From Brassica napus (taxonomy: Eukaryota; Streptophyta; Magnoliopsida; Brassicales; Brassicaceae): a stretch of 64,000 bases of DNA. Shown piece after piece: positions 62,103 to 64,000 of this stretch; position 1 is the stretch's first letter; each line of letters starts with the position of its first letter. The stretch spans positions 248,001 through 312,000 of the forward strand of contig NW_026015657.1 in assembly GCF_020379485.1 (NCBI RefSeq). The letters are read 5' to 3'. The notes below the pieces were generated by a model that had not been told where the DNA came from, did not search any database, and saw only the letters and a list, made by a program, of their open reading frames with translations. The translations under genes and the position numbers were made by a program.

Positions 62103-64000
62103 TCAGCTCCTGGGAGTAAGATCAATGAGTCCAAGCCTGGATAGTATGGACTCCATTGTCTTCAATCTCGCTGCCTTGGTAAACACATCTGCAAGCTGAT
62201 CTTCACTTCTTGTATAGCATGGCAGAATCACTCCTAAGATAATCATCTGCCTCACCTTATGACAATCCACCTCTATGTGCTTTGTTCTCTCATGAAACAC
62301 TGAGTTGGAGGCAATGTGGATAGCTGCTTGATTGTCACAATGCATAGTCATAGGAGTACTCTGCTCAATCTCCAGATGCTTCAAGATCCCCTTGATCCAC
62401 ACCAACTCGTTTGTCCGCTTCAACATGGCTCTATACTCAGCTTCAGCACTTGAACAAGAGATAACCTTCTGCTTCTTACTCTTCCAAGTAACCAAGTTCC
62501 CTCCAATGAATGTACAATACCCAGTAGTTGATCTCCTGTCCACTCTATCTCCTGCCCAATCAGCATCACAATACCCAACCACTTCTGTACTGCCATTACA
62601 GCCCATTCAAACTCCTTGTCCAGCCGTCCCACTCAGATACCTTAGTATCCTATCAACCATCTTCCAGTGATGGACCTTTGGCGCCTGCATATGTTGACTC
62701 ACTTGATTCACAGCAAAGCATATATCTGGCCTGGTAATAGTCAAGTAGATCAGCTTGCCAACCATCTTCCTATACAGCTTACCATCCTCAAACAACTGGT
62801 TCTCTTCAACCTCCCCCTCACGTAAGACCTTATACCCCTCTTCAAGAGGTGTCTTGGCTACCTTTCCTCCAAGTACATCAGTCTCCTTCAGCATATCAAT
62901 TGTATACTTCCTTTGACACATAAACAAACCCTCCTTGGATCTGCATATCTCAATCCCCAAGAAATACTTCATCTCTCCCAAGTCTTTGATATCAAACACA
63001 GACTTGAGGAATTCTTTAGTGGCTTTAATCCCAGCCTTATCACTCCCTGTGATAATCAAATCATCCACATATACCAGTATCACAATGATCCCTGATGGAG
63101 TAACCAAAGTGAAGAGTGTATGATCCAGTTCAGACTTCCTGAATCCTCTCCCATTGAGAGTTGTACTCAGCTTCCTGTACCAAGCTCTAGGAGACTGCTT
63201 AAGCCCATATATTGCCTTCTTCAATCTCAAAACATTTCCTGGTTTTACTAGATGCTCAAGACCAGGAGGAGGAAGCATGTATACCTCATCCTCTAGCTCA
63301 CCTTGTAAGAAAGCATTCTTCACATCCATCTGCCACAAATCCCACTCCAAGTTTGTTGCAATGGACAACACAATCCGAACTGTGTGCAGCTTAGCTACTG
63401 GTGCAAAGGTATCAATGTAATCCTCTCCATAGGTCTGTGTAAATCCTCTTGCAACCAATCTGGTCTTCTTCCTATCAATCTGTCCATTTGCTAGATACTT
63501 GATTGTGAAGATCCATCTACTAGATATAGCCTTCTTTCCCTTAGGCAGCTCACTCTCATACCATGTATCATTCTTGATCATAGCACCTGCTTCAGCTCCC
63601 ATTGACTCTTTCCATTCCTTGTCTAACATAGCTTCTTCATAAGTACTTGGTACATAACTCTCATCCAGACTAATCATAAAGGCATAATGCTCCTCTGGAA
63701 ACTCAGCAAAGGAACACACGGCTTGAGAAGGATGCTCCATAGCCTGGGCATTGTAGTACACTCTCGTGTTTACCCAGTTGGAAGGATCCCTCTTTATCCT
63801 TGTGCTCCTCCTCAAAGCTTGAACTTGATCTTCAGTTTGCACACTAGCCGGCTCCACTTGCTCTTCTTCTGAACTGGCCGGTCCAACTTGTTCTTCTCCA
63901 CTAGACTGAACCTCATCCACTTCTCCACTAGACTGAACCTCATCCACTCCTCCACTAGACTGAACATTGTTCTCAACTTCTTGTGATATATCTTGATCAT
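62103..64000 (-). pseudogene. copia G pol, 3' part: linker, reverse transcriptase and RNase H with in-frame stop
   Basis: The reading frame is open from the window end down to a TGA at 62607-62609, which replaces the Trp codon (TGG) of the conserved WMGCNGS stretch. It resumes in the same frame to a stop at 62103. Visible: an acidic linker with a 27-bp tandem repeat (63901-63981, nine-residue unit with VDEVQSSGE), RRSTRIKRDPSNW, the reverse transcriptase core with YVDD, then after the stop RNase H with CDADW, AEAEYRAM and HCDNQAA. The frame continues upstream of the GTG at 63947 with no stop to 64000. Without readthrough RNase H would not be made. Confidence 0.93.

Larger units (their letters stand above)
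61432..64000 (-). mobile_element. Ty1/copia LTR retrotransposon G (family 3), 5' part outside the window
   Basis: The 3' LTR (61432-61960), polypurine tract, hairpins and the RT-RNase H end of pol are inside the window; integrase, protease, Gag and the 5' LTR lie beyond 64000. It inserted in satellite after TGATTCTCCAC. The target duplication cannot be checked. Domains are clearly homologous to families 1 and 2, but the LTR sequence is different. Confidence 0.92.

Overview
The window is plant centromeric or pericentromeric DNA, most likely from Brassica or a close relative such as Raphanus or Sinapis. The evidence is a tandem satellite with a 176-bp period and one HindIII site per monomer; I recognise it from memory as the CentBr/canrep class of Brassica centromere satellite. 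No host gene, rRNA or tRNA gene was found. Everything I can support is satellite or LTR retrotransposon.

Layout: satellite (1-1046); copia element A, plus strand (1047-18901), split by two antisense Ty3/gypsy-type insertions, B (4221-11142) and C (11397-16319); satellite (18902-22703); copia D, plus (22704-28685); satellite (28686-32980); copia E, plus (32981-38921), a segmental duplicate of D; satellite (38922-43243); copia F, minus (43244-49239); a long uniform satellite array (49240-61431); copia G, minus (61432 to beyond the window end). A and F are one copia family (LTR about 600 bp), D and E a second (581 bp), G a third (about 529 bp). All copia insertions lie in satellite. Both gypsy-type elements lie inside copia A, 254 bp apart.

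Capacity: F (1516 codons), D (1499) and E (1479) keep open gag-pol frames with the expected catalytic residues. B has one open 1631-codon gag-pol frame whose end is encoded in its own 3' LTR, as in CRM-type centromeric chromoviruses. C keeps a 936-codon frame with a gypsy-type Gag and an integrase-tail-like end but no protease, reverse transcriptase, RNase H or integrase core; it looks non-autonomous and its middle is unrecognised. A is broken by the two insertions and a nonsense codon. G has an in-frame stop at the start of RNase H. LTR pairs of A, B, C and D look identical by eye, so much of this is recent.

Main hidden signals: (1) an RNA-hairpin-like block with a near-constant loop and covarying stem, 20-50 nt after the pol stop codon in every family here, copia and gypsy alike, including the non-autonomous one; (2) a covarying hairpin abutting the copia polypurine tract; (3) roughly 10-bp-spaced CCGTAC repeats in the LTRs of two copia families, resembling SBP/SPL (GTAC) sites; (4) paralogous empty copies of the A and F insertion sites in the satellite, giving a relative order of array duplication and transposition.
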